Source: Myxococcales bacterium (GTDB lineage Bacteria > Myxococcota > Myxococcia > Myxococcales > Myxococcaceae). Taken from it: 25,890 nt of DNA. Below are positions 8,511-16,471 of this stretch, one piece after another. The notes beneath the pieces are model-generated. The model did not search any database. It saw only the letters and a list, made by a program, of their open reading frames with translations, and was not told the DNA's origin. Made by a program: the position numbers and the translations under genes. Positions within the stretch are counted from its first letter, which is position 1, and each line of letters opens with the position of its first letter. Location: NCBI GenBank assembly GCA_003153055.1, contig PMBV01000245.1, positions 1 through 25,890 on the forward strand, in the 5' to 3' direction.

Positions 8511-9001
8511 GGTGCCACCACCTCGGCTGCGAAGGGCCCGAACACCGCTCGTCCAGAGGCGAAGTCGGCCCCTGGCTCGAAGGTGATGGAGATGCGCCCC
8601 TCGACGGTCTTGGCCGCTCCTGGGCTCGCTGTGAGCGAGAAGGTGCCCCGGAGGATGGGCGGGAAGGTGGTGTGCTCGTCTTGGTAGACGTTGCGAGTGA
8701 CGCTCCCGCGCTGGATGCCGCCGTCCAGCACCTCGGCGAGGTCGAGCATCATCAGCCCCTGCAGGTTGGGCTGGTCGCTCACGTTGACGGACACCTTGAG
8801 CGGGGTGTCCCACTGGGTCCCTCGCGCTCGGAGAAACCGCAGCGAGAAGGAGCTGGGGAGCACCTCGAGGGTGGAGCGCTCGTAGGCGAGGTCGATCTCC
8901 TGCGCCAAGCTCCCGTCGAGAGCCGCCGCGTCTCCACAGCCGAGCAGCACCACGCTCGCCAAAGCCAACCAGACCATCATGTATCGCATCTCACTCCTCA
9001 T
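8507..9001 (-). CDS. Small lipoprotein, GltE/NfsE position in Glt/Nfs-like operon
   Basis: The ATG at 9001 overlaps the stop of the large TPR gene (ATGA, 8998-9001), matching the coupling used throughout this operon, and has GGTGAG upstream. An alternative ATG at 8989 has AGGAG 4 bp away and gives 160 instead of 164 residues. The N-terminus is a type II signal with lipobox LLGC (Cys near residue 22), followed by GDAAALDGSL. The mature part is beta-rich with a central polar, loop-like region and reads as one beta-sandwich. No catalytic motif is seen. In the Myxococcus Glt and Nfs machines, as I recall, a small lipoprotein (E) follows the large TPR protein (D), so the order here suggests a GltE/NfsE-like role. 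That equivalence rests on gene order and needs a profile search. Confidence 0.85.
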   Translation of the reverse strand: MRSEMRYMMVWLALASVVLLGCGDAAALDGSLAQEIDLAYERSTLEVLPSSFSLRFLRARGTQWDTPLKVSVNVSDQPNLQGLMMLDLAEVLDGGIQRGSVTRNVYQDEHTTFPPILRGTFSLTASPGAAKTVEGRISITFEPGADFASGRAVFGPFAAEVVAP

Positions 9002-12000
9002 CGCAGGCTCACCGCGGTGGACGAGCACCGCTGCCACTCGGGATCCGCCGCAGGACCGGTGAGCAACCCTTTGTCTCCAACCTTCGCCAGGTCTGCCTGG
9101 GCGCCCTCGACGTCTCCAAACCGACAGCGCAGCGCAGCCAGGTTGCCTCGGGCCAGCGCGTAGGTGGGGTCCGAGGCCAGGGCCGACGAATAGGCCCGCC
9201 CGGCCTCGGTGGCCTCGCCGACCTGGAGCAGCGCCCAGCCCAAGCCGGCCAGCGCCGGGGCGTTGGCCTTGTCAGCCTCGAGCGCGCGGAGGAACGTGAG
9301 TCGAGCGGCCTGGGGGTTGCCGCGCTGGAGGTACGCCGTGGCGAGGGCGGTCAGGCTCGCGGCGTCCTTGGCGCGATCCACGTTGCCCTGCAGCTTCTTG
9401 GGCAGGGCGGTGGCGTCGGGCCCCGCCACGCGGGCCCAGGTCGCTCGCGCCTCGTCACTCTGTTTTCGGCAACCCACCACCGCGTCGGTGAAGACGCCCA
9501 TCTCCTCCGCGCGCTGGACGCACGTGTGGAACGTCTCCGTCGCTTGGGCTCGAAGCGGAGCGACTTGCTGCTCGACCGCGCCTTCCTCCGCTCCACCTTC
9601 GCCGGCCGCGCCTGTCGCCGCGCTGGCCAGCTCGAGGTAGCCCAGGCCCACTCGCCACAAGGACGCCACCGCCCACTCCGGCGAGCCCATCGAGGCGATG
9701 CGGACATAGCGCGGCACCAGGGACCTCCAGGCCACCGCCTTGGCCTCCAGCTCGGTTGGGCCGAGCTTCTTGAAGGCTCGGAATTCGGGCTCGGTGGCGA
9801 ACCAGGCCCCGCGGGCCGGCGCGTCGCCTCCACCCGCCGCCGCCAGCCGCTCCCACACCCCGTCAGGCGGCGTCCTCGTCAGCTCCGCCACCACCGCCAG
9901 CGCCCGGAGGTTGGCGCGATCTCGCTTGAGCGCCTCCCGTGCGGTGGCCAGCGCGTCCTCGGCGCGGTCAGCCTTCACCAGCTGCTCGGCGATGCCCGCG
10001 TACTGCTCCGCCGCTTCCTTCGCCGGTGCCTGCTCGGCGGCCTTCGTGAGCAGCCGTGCCCCGCGGGCCGGGTCGCCCAAGGCAAACTGGAGGTTCCCTG
10101 CCGGCCCCAGCGCCCCGGCCTTCTCGTACCACTCGGCGGCCTCGGCGAACCGGGCCGTCTCGGAGGCTGCCTTCGCCAGCGTCCCATACACGCCCTTGGC
10201 CTGGGGCGCTTTGGGGTGTTGTTGGATCAGCCGGAGCCCGAGCTCCCGCTCCTTCTCGAAGTCGCCGGTCTCCGCGGCCGCGAGCATGGCCGCGGCCAGC
10301 GTCCGAGCCGCGGTGGGCTCGTCGCTCGCCGCCGCCGCTGCCTCCTCGAGGCCCTGCACCACGTCGCCCGTCTTGCTCGCGGCGGCCAGCGCCAGATCAG
10401 ACATCGCCTCGCCCTCCGCGTCTGACATCACCTTCTTCACGTCGGCCTTGAGGGAGCTGGGGAGCGCCGCGGCGAGGAAACGCTGGCCGGCGTCGAGGAG
10501 GCCTGGAACGTCGCGCACGCGGTAGTACGACTCCATGGCCAGGTGGGCGGCGGCCACCGCGTCTTTGTGCTCGGGGTGGGCGACGGCGAAGGCGCGGAAG
10601 CGCTCGGCGGCCGTACGGAGCTCGCCGTCGTCGAAGTGGGCGCGGGCGATGGCCATCTCCAGCTCGACGTGGTTGGCGTTCTGGGGGAAGCGCTCGAGAA
10701 AGGCCGCACCCTCCAGCTTGATCGCGGCGCGGGCTTCGACGGTCTCCAGGCGGCTCCGACGGTCGAGCTCGGTCGGGGCCAGCGCCTCACGGTAGGCCAC
10801 CAGCACCCCCCACCGCGCGGCCTCTTCCTTGGCTGGGTCCACGCCTTCCATCCGCTGGGCGAGGGCCTCGAACTGTCGGGCCGCCTCGGGGTAGTCGTGG
10901 GCGGCGAACAGGACGTCAGCCCGGTTCTGCAGCATCTCCGCGACCCGGGCCTCGGGTCGGAACAAGCTCAGGTACTCGGCGTAGGCGCGGGCTGCTTCGG
11001 TCGCCAAGGCGGGCTCCTTCTTCTTCTGCGCGGCCTGGTGCAGGCGAGTGGCCAGGTCGCGCGACATCTCCTCGAGGCTGTCGAGCTGCTTCTTGCGCGC
11101 GGCCGGCTCCAGTGCGTAGTCGCGGCGAACGCCCACCGCGGCGCGCACCATGAAGCCGACGTCGACCGCTCGGGGCACCGCTTTGGCGCCCGCCAGGATG
11201 AGGGCGTCGTACAGCTGCCCCACCCGCTCCACGTCATGCTCCGGCTCGGGGCGTACGGCCAAGAGCTTGCGCAGGGCTCCCACCGCGTGCTCCGGCTGTT
11301 GTTTCACGCTGTATCGGCCAGCGAGCTTCTCGAGCACCAGGGCGTAGGTGGCGCTGGAGTCGGCCAGGCGCTCGAAGTACGCCAGTGCGCCCTTGGGGTG
11401 CTTCACCTCGACGTAGCTGAAGGCGAGGTCGACCAGGGCCTCGCGGCGCACGTCGAGGACCTTCTGGGCGTCGGGGCCCTGGGGCTTCTTCATCTTCACC
11501 ACCGAAGCGAAGAAGTCGAAGGCCCCCGCGTGATCGCCCTGGTTCACGCGGATCCACCCCAGCTTGTACCGGGCCATGGCGCTGGTGTGGCCTGGCGGTG
11601 CGTACTGCGCCACCCGGTAGTGCCGCTCGGCCTCCTTCAGGTCGGCGGCGTCGAAGTAGTGGTCACCGACGATGAGCTCACCCTGCTTGGCCAGCGGGCT
11701 CTTGGGGTGCTTCTTCGTCAGGTCCACCAAGGTGGCCACCATGTCGTCGAACTTCCCCAGCTCGCGCTGCTCGTGGGCCATGAAGAAGAGCGCCTTGTCT
11801 GCCCCCGCGTAGTCTGGCGACTCCTTGAGGAGCCGGCCATAGAGTGCCACCGCCTTCTCCTTGAGGAGGCGGACCTCCGGTGAGGTCAGCGAGCCCTTCT
11901 CGTCGCTGGCACGCTTGGCCGCCAACTGGTGGAACACCAGGCGGCTCTTCTGAACGTACAGCTCGCACAGGCGGAAACGCAGCTCCGGGAGGTACTGGGC

Positions 12001-12126
12001 CGTCGGGGTGCGCGCGGCGAGGGTCTCGGTCTCCTCCATGGCTCGCTCGACCTTGGCGAGCTCGGCCTCGATCTTCGCGAGGTCGCCCGTTGCGGCGAGC
12101 ACCAGACTGGTCACGAGCGCGATCAT
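8998..12126 (-). CDS. Large periplasmic TPR protein, GltD/NfsD-like
   Basis: The 1042-residue product starts at the ATG at 12126, overlapping the previous stop by ATGA. The N-terminus is a short export signal (MIALVTSLVLAATGD). Almost all of the rest consists of helix pairs with TPR spacing, for example around residues 130-210 (ALFFMAHEQRELGKFDDM; RYKLGWIRVNQGDHAGAF), 400-440, 500-560, 660-780 and the C-terminal block ~935-1010 (ALAGLGWALLQVGEATEAG; ALARGNLAALRCRFGDVE). There is no membrane segment beyond the signal, so a soluble periplasmic scaffold is expected. Position between a ~530-aa TPR protein and a small lipoprotein, downstream of an outer-membrane beta-barrel, matches the C-D-E order of the Glt (gliding) and Nfs (spore coat) operons, where D is a large TPR protein. 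The TPR assignment is firm; the Glt/Nfs equivalence is inferred from size, repeats and order. Confidence 0.9.
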   Translation of the reverse strand: MIALVTSLVLAATGDLAKIEAELAKVERAMEETETLAARTPTAQYLPELRFRLCELYVQKSRLVFHQLAAKRASDEKGSLTSPEVRLLKEKAVALYGRLLKESPDYAGADKALFFMAHEQRELGKFDDMVATLVDLTKKHPKSPLAKQGELIVGDHYFDAADLKEAERHYRVAQYAPPGHTSAMARYKLGWIRVNQGDHAGAFDFFASVVKMKKPQGPDAQKVLDVRREALVDLAFSYVEVKHPKGALAYFERLADSSATYALVLEKLAGRYSVKQQPEHAVGALRKLLAVRPEPEHDVERVGQLYDALILAGAKAVPRAVDVGFMVRAAVGVRRDYALEPAARKKQLDSLEEMSRDLATRLHQAAQKKKEPALATEAARAYAEYLSLFRPEARVAEMLQNRADVLFAAHDYPEAARQFEALAQRMEGVDPAKEEAARWGVLVAYREALAPTELDRRSRLETVEARAAIKLEGAAFLERFPQNANHVELEMAIARAHFDDGELRTAAERFRAFAVAHPEHKDAVAAAHLAMESYYRVRDVPGLLDAGQRFLAAALPSSLKADVKKVMSDAEGEAMSDLALAAASKTGDVVQGLEEAAAAASDEPTAARTLAAAMLAAAETGDFEKERELGLRLIQQHPKAPQAKGVYGTLAKAASETARFAEAAEWYEKAGALGPAGNLQFALGDPARGARLLTKAAEQAPAKEAAEQYAGIAEQLVKADRAEDALATAREALKRDRANLRALAVVAELTRTPPDGVWERLAAAGGGDAPARGAWFATEPEFRAFKKLGPTELEAKAVAWRSLVPRYVRIASMGSPEWAVASLWRVGLGYLELASAATGAAGEGGAEEGAVEQQVAPLRAQATETFHTCVQRAEEMGVFTDAVVGCRKQSDEARATWARVAGPDATALPKKLQGNVDRAKDAASLTALATAYLQRGNPQAARLTFLRALEADKANAPALAGLGWALLQVGEATEAGRAYSSALASDPTYALARGNLAALRCRFGDVEGAQADLAKVGDKGLLTGPAADPEWQRCSSTAVSLR

Positions 12127-13706
12127 CGCCCAGGCTCCTCGCAGCGATCATCCAGCGCCACCCGGAAGTCTCGCAGCTCGTCGTTCCAGTATTCACCGGT
12201 GAAGCGGTAGCTTACGTCGAGCGGGCCGACCGGCTCGGGACGAGTCGGAGCTGGCGCCGCACTGTTCACTTCGAGCTGTGCGTTGAGCTTCATTCCCACC
12301 TCGTAGTCGATGACGCGCGCCTGCTCGGCGGCGTCGAGGAGTTGCTCCGCCAGGGCCTCGAGTGCCGTGTCGAGGCGCGCGTCCCGCACCCGCTCCGCCT
12401 CGCCGAGCTCGGTGGCGTAGAGGTCCGAGAGGTGCCCGGTGAGCCGTTCACCCAGGGCACCGCCTTCGCGGGCGAGTCGAGACCGCTCCGCGTCGACGCG
12501 CTCGAGGTAGGCTTGGGTTCGGGCCACCGCCGGGCGGGCGAGGGCCGCGGCGCGCAGCGCTCTCACCTCGGAAAGCTCCCGGCGTTGGCGAATCGCCTCC
12601 AGGGCCGAATCGAAGCGTCGCAGCAGCTCGCGAGCCGCCCCCCGGGCGCCGAGGTAATGGCAGCGGTCGAGGAAGAGCTGGGCCCGGAGCAGCTCTCGGT
12701 CCGGCAGGAAGGCGGAAGCGAAGGCGGGGGCGTCGAGGGTGAGGAGCAGCGAGAGGGCATCTTCGGTGCGGCCGAGGCGGTAGCTGGCCCAGGCCTCCTC
12801 GAGGTAGAGGGACGCCCGGCCCGGAGCCAGGGGCGGGAGCACCGCCTTCTGGTAGGCGTCGAGGGCGCCAGTGAAATCCTTGGCCTCGTACCGCAGCCGG
12901 GCCAAGGCGAGCTGGGCCTCCAACCGCACCGCCGGTGGCGCCAGAGCCGCAGCGGCGAGTGCCGCGAACGGGCCAACCAGTCGCTCGGCGGGGTCCCGCC
13001 GCTTCACCCGTGTCACCAGCCGGGCCAGCTCGGCCTGCGCCGCCTCGGAGGTCCCCGGCGGGATCTTCGAAAAGCTGGCCTCGGCCCACTGGAGGCGGCC
13101 GGCTTTGAGGTCCACCAGCCCTTGGACCAGGCGGACGCGCCGCGACGCCTCATCGGGGAGCGCCGCCACGTCGAGCGGCGCCAAGATGCGCTCCTCCAGG
13201 CCGTCCTCGTGGCTCTGGTCGAGCCCACGCACCAGACGGCTCACCGCCTCGCCCACGACGACCGGATCCGCGCGCTCGTGGATGATGCGAATGAGCCACG
13301 CGGTCGAGGCTACCGTGTAGCCAAGGCGGTTGAGGGCGTCGGCGAGCTCGAGCATCGCCGGAGCGTACAGCTCGGCGGTCGACGGGGCCTCGAGGAGCCA
13401 GGCGTGCAGCTCCGGGGCGTCGCCGAGCGGATCGAGGCCACGGGCACCGGTCCTGACGGCGTCGACGAAGGCGGGCGCGGGCGCGGGCCCATGGGAGGGC
13501 ACAGTCCCATGCGAGGGCGCCGGCTCAGGCGAGGGTCCCGGCTCAGACGAGGGCACGGCTTCAGACGAGGGCACGGGCTCAGACGAGGGCGGCTCAGACG
13601 AGGGCGCGGGCTCGGACGAGGGCACGGGCTCAGGCGAGGGCGCAGGCGCGGCGTCCGCGGAGAGCAGGGCCAGGGCGAGGTACGGTATGACAGTCAGTGG
13701 CGTCAC
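12123..13706 (-). CDS. Periplasmic TPR protein with Pro/Ser-rich linker, GltC/NfsC-like
   Basis: The GTG at 13706 overlaps the stop of the beta-barrel gene (GTGA), giving 527 residues. Residues 1-20 form a signal peptide (VIPYLALALLSADAAPA). Residues ~21-80 are a low-complexity Pro/Ser/Glu linker coded by an 18-bp tandem repeat (13522-13644). Residues ~85-330 hold TPR-like helix pairs (LADALNRLGYTVASTAWLIR; ALARLRYEAKDFTGALDAY; EAWASYRLGRTEDALSLLL). Residues ~340-470 are charged and coiled-coil-like, and the C-terminus has a conserved-looking YRFTGEYWNDELRDF segment with a final Cys. Two-stop coupling on both sides ties it to the beta-barrel and the large TPR gene. In Myxococcus, GltC is the TPR-containing partner of the beta-barrels GltA/GltB at the outer membrane; size, domain order and neighbours support a GltC/NfsC-like role. 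Confidence in the CDS is high, in the name moderate. Confidence 0.88.
   Translation of the reverse strand: MTPLTVIPYLALALLSADAAPAPSPEPVPSSEPAPSSEPPSSEPVPSSEAVPSSEPGPSPEPAPSHGTVPSHGPAPAPAFVDAVRTGARGLDPLGDAPELHAWLLEAPSTAELYAPAMLELADALNRLGYTVASTAWLIRIIHERADPVVVGEAVSRLVRGLDQSHEDGLEERILAPLDVAALPDEASRRVRLVQGLVDLKAGRLQWAEASFSKIPPGTSEAAQAELARLVTRVKRRDPAERLVGPFAALAAAALAPPAVRLEAQLALARLRYEAKDFTGALDAYQKAVLPPLAPGRASLYLEEAWASYRLGRTEDALSLLLTLDAPAFASAFLPDRELLRAQLFLDRCHYLGARGAARELLRRFDSALEAIRQRRELSEVRALRAAALARPAVARTQAYLERVDAERSRLAREGGALGERLTGHLSDLYATELGEAERVRDARLDTALEALAEQLLDAAEQARVIDYEVGMKLNAQLEVNSAAPAPTRPEPVGPLDVSYRFTGEYWNDELRDFRVALDDRCEEPGR
13522..13644. repeat. 18-bp tandem repeat coding a Pro/Ser/Glu linker
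   Basis: Seven imperfect units of about 18 bp (core ggctcagacgagggcacg on the plus strand; one unit is 15 bp) run head to tail. On the coding (minus) strand they encode (V/A)PSSEP-type hexapeptides of the periplasmic linker in the GltC-like TPR gene. Units are multiples of 3 bp, so gain or loss keeps the frame. The array is a likely site of length variation between strains. Confidence 0.85.
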
Positions 13707-14308
13707 GGGGCCCCGAGGCTGATGGCCATGGCGAGCTGGAGGTCCAGCACGTTGAAGGGCTTCTTGTCGACGACGACGTGGTCGAGCACCTCCAGCCTGA
13801 TCGACAGCCAGTCCGTGACGAACACCCGCAGCCCGCCGCCCAGGGCGACGCCGGGGGCGAAGACCGCCTGCGTCACCACCAGGTCAGCTCCGATCGACAG
13901 GTAGAGGCCGCCATGCAGCAGGGCCGAGTTCATGAACGCCGCCTTGCCGTAGAGGGCGTTCCACACCAGATCCGAGCCCACCATCCAGTGCACCTCGGGG
14001 AAGTCGGTGACCTTGAGGTACAGCCCCTCGATCTGCTGCCGGAGCCCGGTGGAGAACGGCATCGAGAAGGTGCCCCGGCCCACCCGCCAGGCGAAGTGAG
14101 GGCTGAAGTGGTACGTGTAGCCGACGTTGACCGTGAGGGCCTTGTAGAAGGCATCGAGGGGCAAGAAGCCCGCGCTCACCGTCAGCTCGTGCTTGAGCTG
14201 GTACTGGCGATGCTGGACAACCTGCACGGCGGCTGGGTTCTCTTCCTCGGCTCGAGCTGCCCCGACGCTCGCCAGCACCATCAGCATCACCAGGCCTGTC
14301 TTCGACAT
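13703..14308 (-). CDS. Outer-membrane beta-barrel protein, GltA/GltB/CglE-like
   Basis: I choose the ATG at 14308 (201 residues), which has GGAGG upstream and begins directly with a signal peptide (LVMLMVLASVGAARA, cleavage after ARA near residue 20). The mature protein has alternating hydrophobic strands and conserved-looking blocks: VVQHRQYQLKHEL, GFLPLDAFYKAL, YTYHFSPHFAWRV, ALYGKAAFMNSALLHGG, GLRVFVTDWLSIRLEV, and it ends in a short strand. This layout matches the myxobacterial outer-membrane beta-barrel family that includes CglE and the GltA/GltB and NfsA/NfsB barrels. It is the first gene of a four-overlap operon with TPR proteins and lipoproteins. Expected role: the outer-membrane pore or anchor of a trans-envelope machine for motility or surface polysaccharide. 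Which paralogue it is cannot be told by eye. Confidence 0.88.
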   Translation of the reverse strand: MSKTGLVMLMVLASVGAARAEEENPAAVQVVQHRQYQLKHELTVSAGFLPLDAFYKALTVNVGYTYHFSPHFAWRVGRGTFSMPFSTGLRQQIEGLYLKVTDFPEVHWMVGSDLVWNALYGKAAFMNSALLHGGLYLSIGADLVVTQAVFAPGVALGGGLRVFVTDWLSIRLEVLDHVVVDKKPFNVLDLQLAMAISLGAP

Positions 14309-14388
14309 GTGTACACGCCCTCCGCGCCGCCGGTGTTTCACCCGCCATGCCGCGCTCAAAAGTGAAACCTCGAGTGGGCACCGGGCGC

Positions 14389-14406
14389 CGAACCCCGCTG
14401 GGTTCG
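14389..14406. other. Short hairpin in the gap between vWA/TSP3 gene and beta-barrel operon
   Basis: The 232-bp gap 14309-14540 holds a perfect 7-bp inverted repeat (CGAACCC / GGGTTCG, loop CGCT). On the minus strand it lies ~135 bp after the stop of the vWA/TSP3 gene and ~80 bp before the beta-barrel start. A weakly T-rich stretch (GGTTTCACTTTT on the minus strand) follows about 20 nt later, too far for a textbook intrinsic terminator. It may be a terminator, an operator or chance. No convincing promoter was found by eye in the rest of the gap. Confidence 0.3.
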
Positions 14407-14540
14407 CGCTCCTGGGCGAGGGCGCCTCACCACACCACTGTGAACCTTTGTCTCCAGTGGAGCACGAATGCACCGATCCGTGTGGTCAGACTTACAGTTG
14501 ACCACGATGCGAGCGTGGCCGGTGCGATCGAGGTTTGAGT

Positions 14541-16061
14541 CTACTGGCCGAAGAACTTGAAGTCGCTTGGCTGCACCTCGATGACCTCACCGCCTTCGCT
14601 ATAGGGCACGACCTTGCGGGCGACGCGGTAGATCAGCGTCCCGTGCGGGTCGTCTTGCCTCGATTGATCGAGGTAGAGCTCGATGACGTTCTCGAGCGCC
14701 GCGTGGTTCGAGGTGGCGAGGGTGCGACCCAGGGTGACGTTGCGGACCTCGAAGTCGATGCAGTCGGGGTTCGCGAGCTGAGGCTTGAACACCGCGTAGT
14801 CGTACTTCCAGTGGGCCCGCTGCGAGTCGATCGCATTGCTCGCGGTGTGCACCCGAAGCTCCTCGACATCGTTGTACCCGTCGAGGTCTCGATCCGAGTC
14901 GTGGTTGGGGAAGGTGGCGTCCTGGAGGATGGTGAAGTCCAGCTCGTCGGGCACCAGGTCGGGGTCCTTCTTGCTCACCGAGCCGAAGTCCGAGTCCGGG
15001 TCGGCGGGATCCGTGGAGAGCCAGCTCTCCTCACAGTCGTTGAGCCCGTCGTGGTCGGTGTCTTTGCCGATGTCGGTGCTGGTGCAGGTGCACTCGCCGC
15101 CCACCTTCGCCGCTGGATTCCAGCCCACCCTCGCCTCGAGAGAGTCGTTGCACCCGTCGCCGTCGGTGTCACGGAGCGTGGGGTCGGTGCCGAGGATCGC
15201 CTCTCTCGCGTCGGAGAGGCCGTCGCCGTCGCTGTCGACCTCCTGGCCGTCGATGACGGGGAGCATCGACCGGTTGGTCACCAGGAAGAAGCGGTGCACG
15301 TAGGTGCGCCGGATGCTCGAGAAGTCGAAGCCCGTGTAGTCGATGGCGTCGCCGTTGGGGAAAGACTTGAACACGCCCTCCCCCGCGACGGCCATCTTCT
15401 GGAGCAGGCTGGTGGCCGTGTCGGTGCCGCCGCCGAGATACACCGTGTTGAGGTTGATGCCGCCCACGGAGGACTTGAGCGCCATGATGGTCTGCACGAC
15501 CGAGACGTCCTCGGCCTCCGTGCTGCCGTCGGTGGGGATGCCGTCGGACAGGAAGATGATGACATACCGGGTTCGCTTGGCCTGGGCGGTGTCGACGTTC
15601 ACGTCGGCGGTGATCTCGCTGAGGGCGAGGTTGAGGGCGACCAGGTACGGCGTCTTCCCGTTGCCCGGGCTGGCGACCGCCTGCTCCTGGGTGATGAAGA
15701 GGGCCGAGTCGTCGGTGAAGCGAGGGGTGCTGAACACCGCCGTCTTCTCGCTCGAGAACACCTCGCCACCGAAGAACACCTTCCCGGGGGCGGAGAGCTT
15801 GGTGACCAACTCCTCCACCGCCGTGTAGCGCCCCTTGTTGGGGTCGTTGTCTCGCATCGAGCCGGTGTCGTCGATCACCATCCAGATTTTGACTGGGAAC
15901 ACCACCGTTTCCGGGTCTTCGTTGCAGAAGCTCCCTTTGATGCTGTTCGGCTGAACCTCGGGCATTGGCAGCGGATCCTGCCGGGGCAGAAACACGTCGG
16001 CATCGGTGCACCCCGCGGCCAGCATCGCGAGCGCCAGCGCCGGACTTCGGAGGATTCGCAT
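14541..16061 (-). CDS. vWA + thrombospondin type 3 repeat lipoprotein, CglD-like surface adhesin
   Basis: The ATG at 16061 (506 residues) begins directly with a lipoprotein signal, lipobox LAAGC (Cys18); longer starts would add 43 residues before the signal. Residues ~55-260 form a von Willebrand A domain with a MIDAS of the D-x-T-x-S type (D64, T66, S68 in VIDDTGSMRDND), a conserved-looking threonine in GNGKTPYLVAL and the strand YVIIFLSDGIPTDG. Residues ~275-420 hold Asp-rich thrombospondin type 3 calcium-binding repeats (DSDGDGLSDAREAILGTDP; DTDGDGCNDSLEAR; DTDHDGLNDCEES; DSDRDLDGYNDVEEL) with cysteines likely paired. A ~75-residue beta-type C-terminal domain follows. The vWA-TSP3 lipoprotein architecture and the neighbouring beta-barrel/TPR operon recall CglD and CglB of Myxococcus gliding motility. 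The domain calls are firm; the CglD name is a by-eye inference. It is expected at the outer membrane or cell surface and dependent on divalent metal. Confidence 0.92.
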   Translation of the reverse strand: MRILRSPALALAMLAAGCTDADVFLPRQDPLPMPEVQPNSIKGSFCNEDPETVVFPVKIWMVIDDTGSMRDNDPNKGRYTAVEELVTKLSAPGKVFFGGEVFSSEKTAVFSTPRFTDDSALFITQEQAVASPGNGKTPYLVALNLALSEITADVNVDTAQAKRTRYVIIFLSDGIPTDGSTEAEDVSVVQTIMALKSSVGGINLNTVYLGGGTDTATSLLQKMAVAGEGVFKSFPNGDAIDYTGFDFSSIRRTYVHRFFLVTNRSMLPVIDGQEVDSDGDGLSDAREAILGTDPTLRDTDGDGCNDSLEARVGWNPAAKVGGECTCTSTDIGKDTDHDGLNDCEESWLSTDPADPDSDFGSVSKKDPDLVPDELDFTILQDATFPNHDSDRDLDGYNDVEELRVHTASNAIDSQRAHWKYDYAVFKPQLANPDCIDFEVRNVTLGRTLATSNHAALENVIELYLDQSRQDDPHGTLIYRVARKVVPYSEGGEVIEVQPSDFKFFGQ

Positions 16062-16471
16062 GGCGGGCAGCCCTTCAGCTTTCGTGCCACGAGCCAACGG
16101 CGCATTTCCGCGACCGCTCTCTTTGGCCGCCACCATCGTGCGATCGCGAGTTGGCGGAGCATCGGCGCTCCAGTGGATAGCCCAGTTCACAGGGAGCCTC
16201 TCTCAGCGCGGACGCCGGCCATCACTCGGGCGGACCACGGTGTGCACTGCATTGAACACAACACATCCACGAAATGAGAATCTGCGAGGTGGCTCATACT
16301 CAATACAAGTCGTCGAGACGAGCGGCCTGGAACATGCTTGGGCCCGTCATCGTCTAATCTGTGGAACTGCGATCGGAGGGCGAGCGCAGGAGGACGGGGT
16401 CGGGCGTGGCGCGGGTCGCATGAGGCGATCAGCAGACCGGACCGTTGGGCTTGGTCCGAAGGAGATACGTG
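16062..16471. other. 410-bp divergent intergenic region between two vWA lipoprotein genes
   Basis: This gap separates the minus-strand vWA/TSP3 gene from the plus-strand vWA lipoprotein and must hold both promoters. It is more AT-rich around 16235-16330 than the flanks. The best plus-strand sigma70-like match by eye is TTGAAC (16252-16257) followed after 18 bp by GAGAAT (16276-16281), which is weak. A good Shine-Dalgarno AAGGAG (16459-16464) serves the plus-strand gene. No RNA gene or clear operator was seen. Confidence 0.4.

Noticed and set aside
13522..13644. CRISPR-like repeat array
   Set aside because: Units are contiguous 18-bp coding repeats without unique spacers; the array at 16685-16774 is the same kind of structure.
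11880..13904. 674-codon plus-strand open frame opposite the TPR genes
   Set aside because: Composition is Arg/Gly/Leu-rich without domain signs, and it lies antisense to two well-supported coupled genes.
14535..16277. 580-codon plus-strand open frame opposite the vWA/TSP3 gene
   Set aside because: Antisense shadow; the minus strand has a lipobox, MIDAS and TSP3 repeats.
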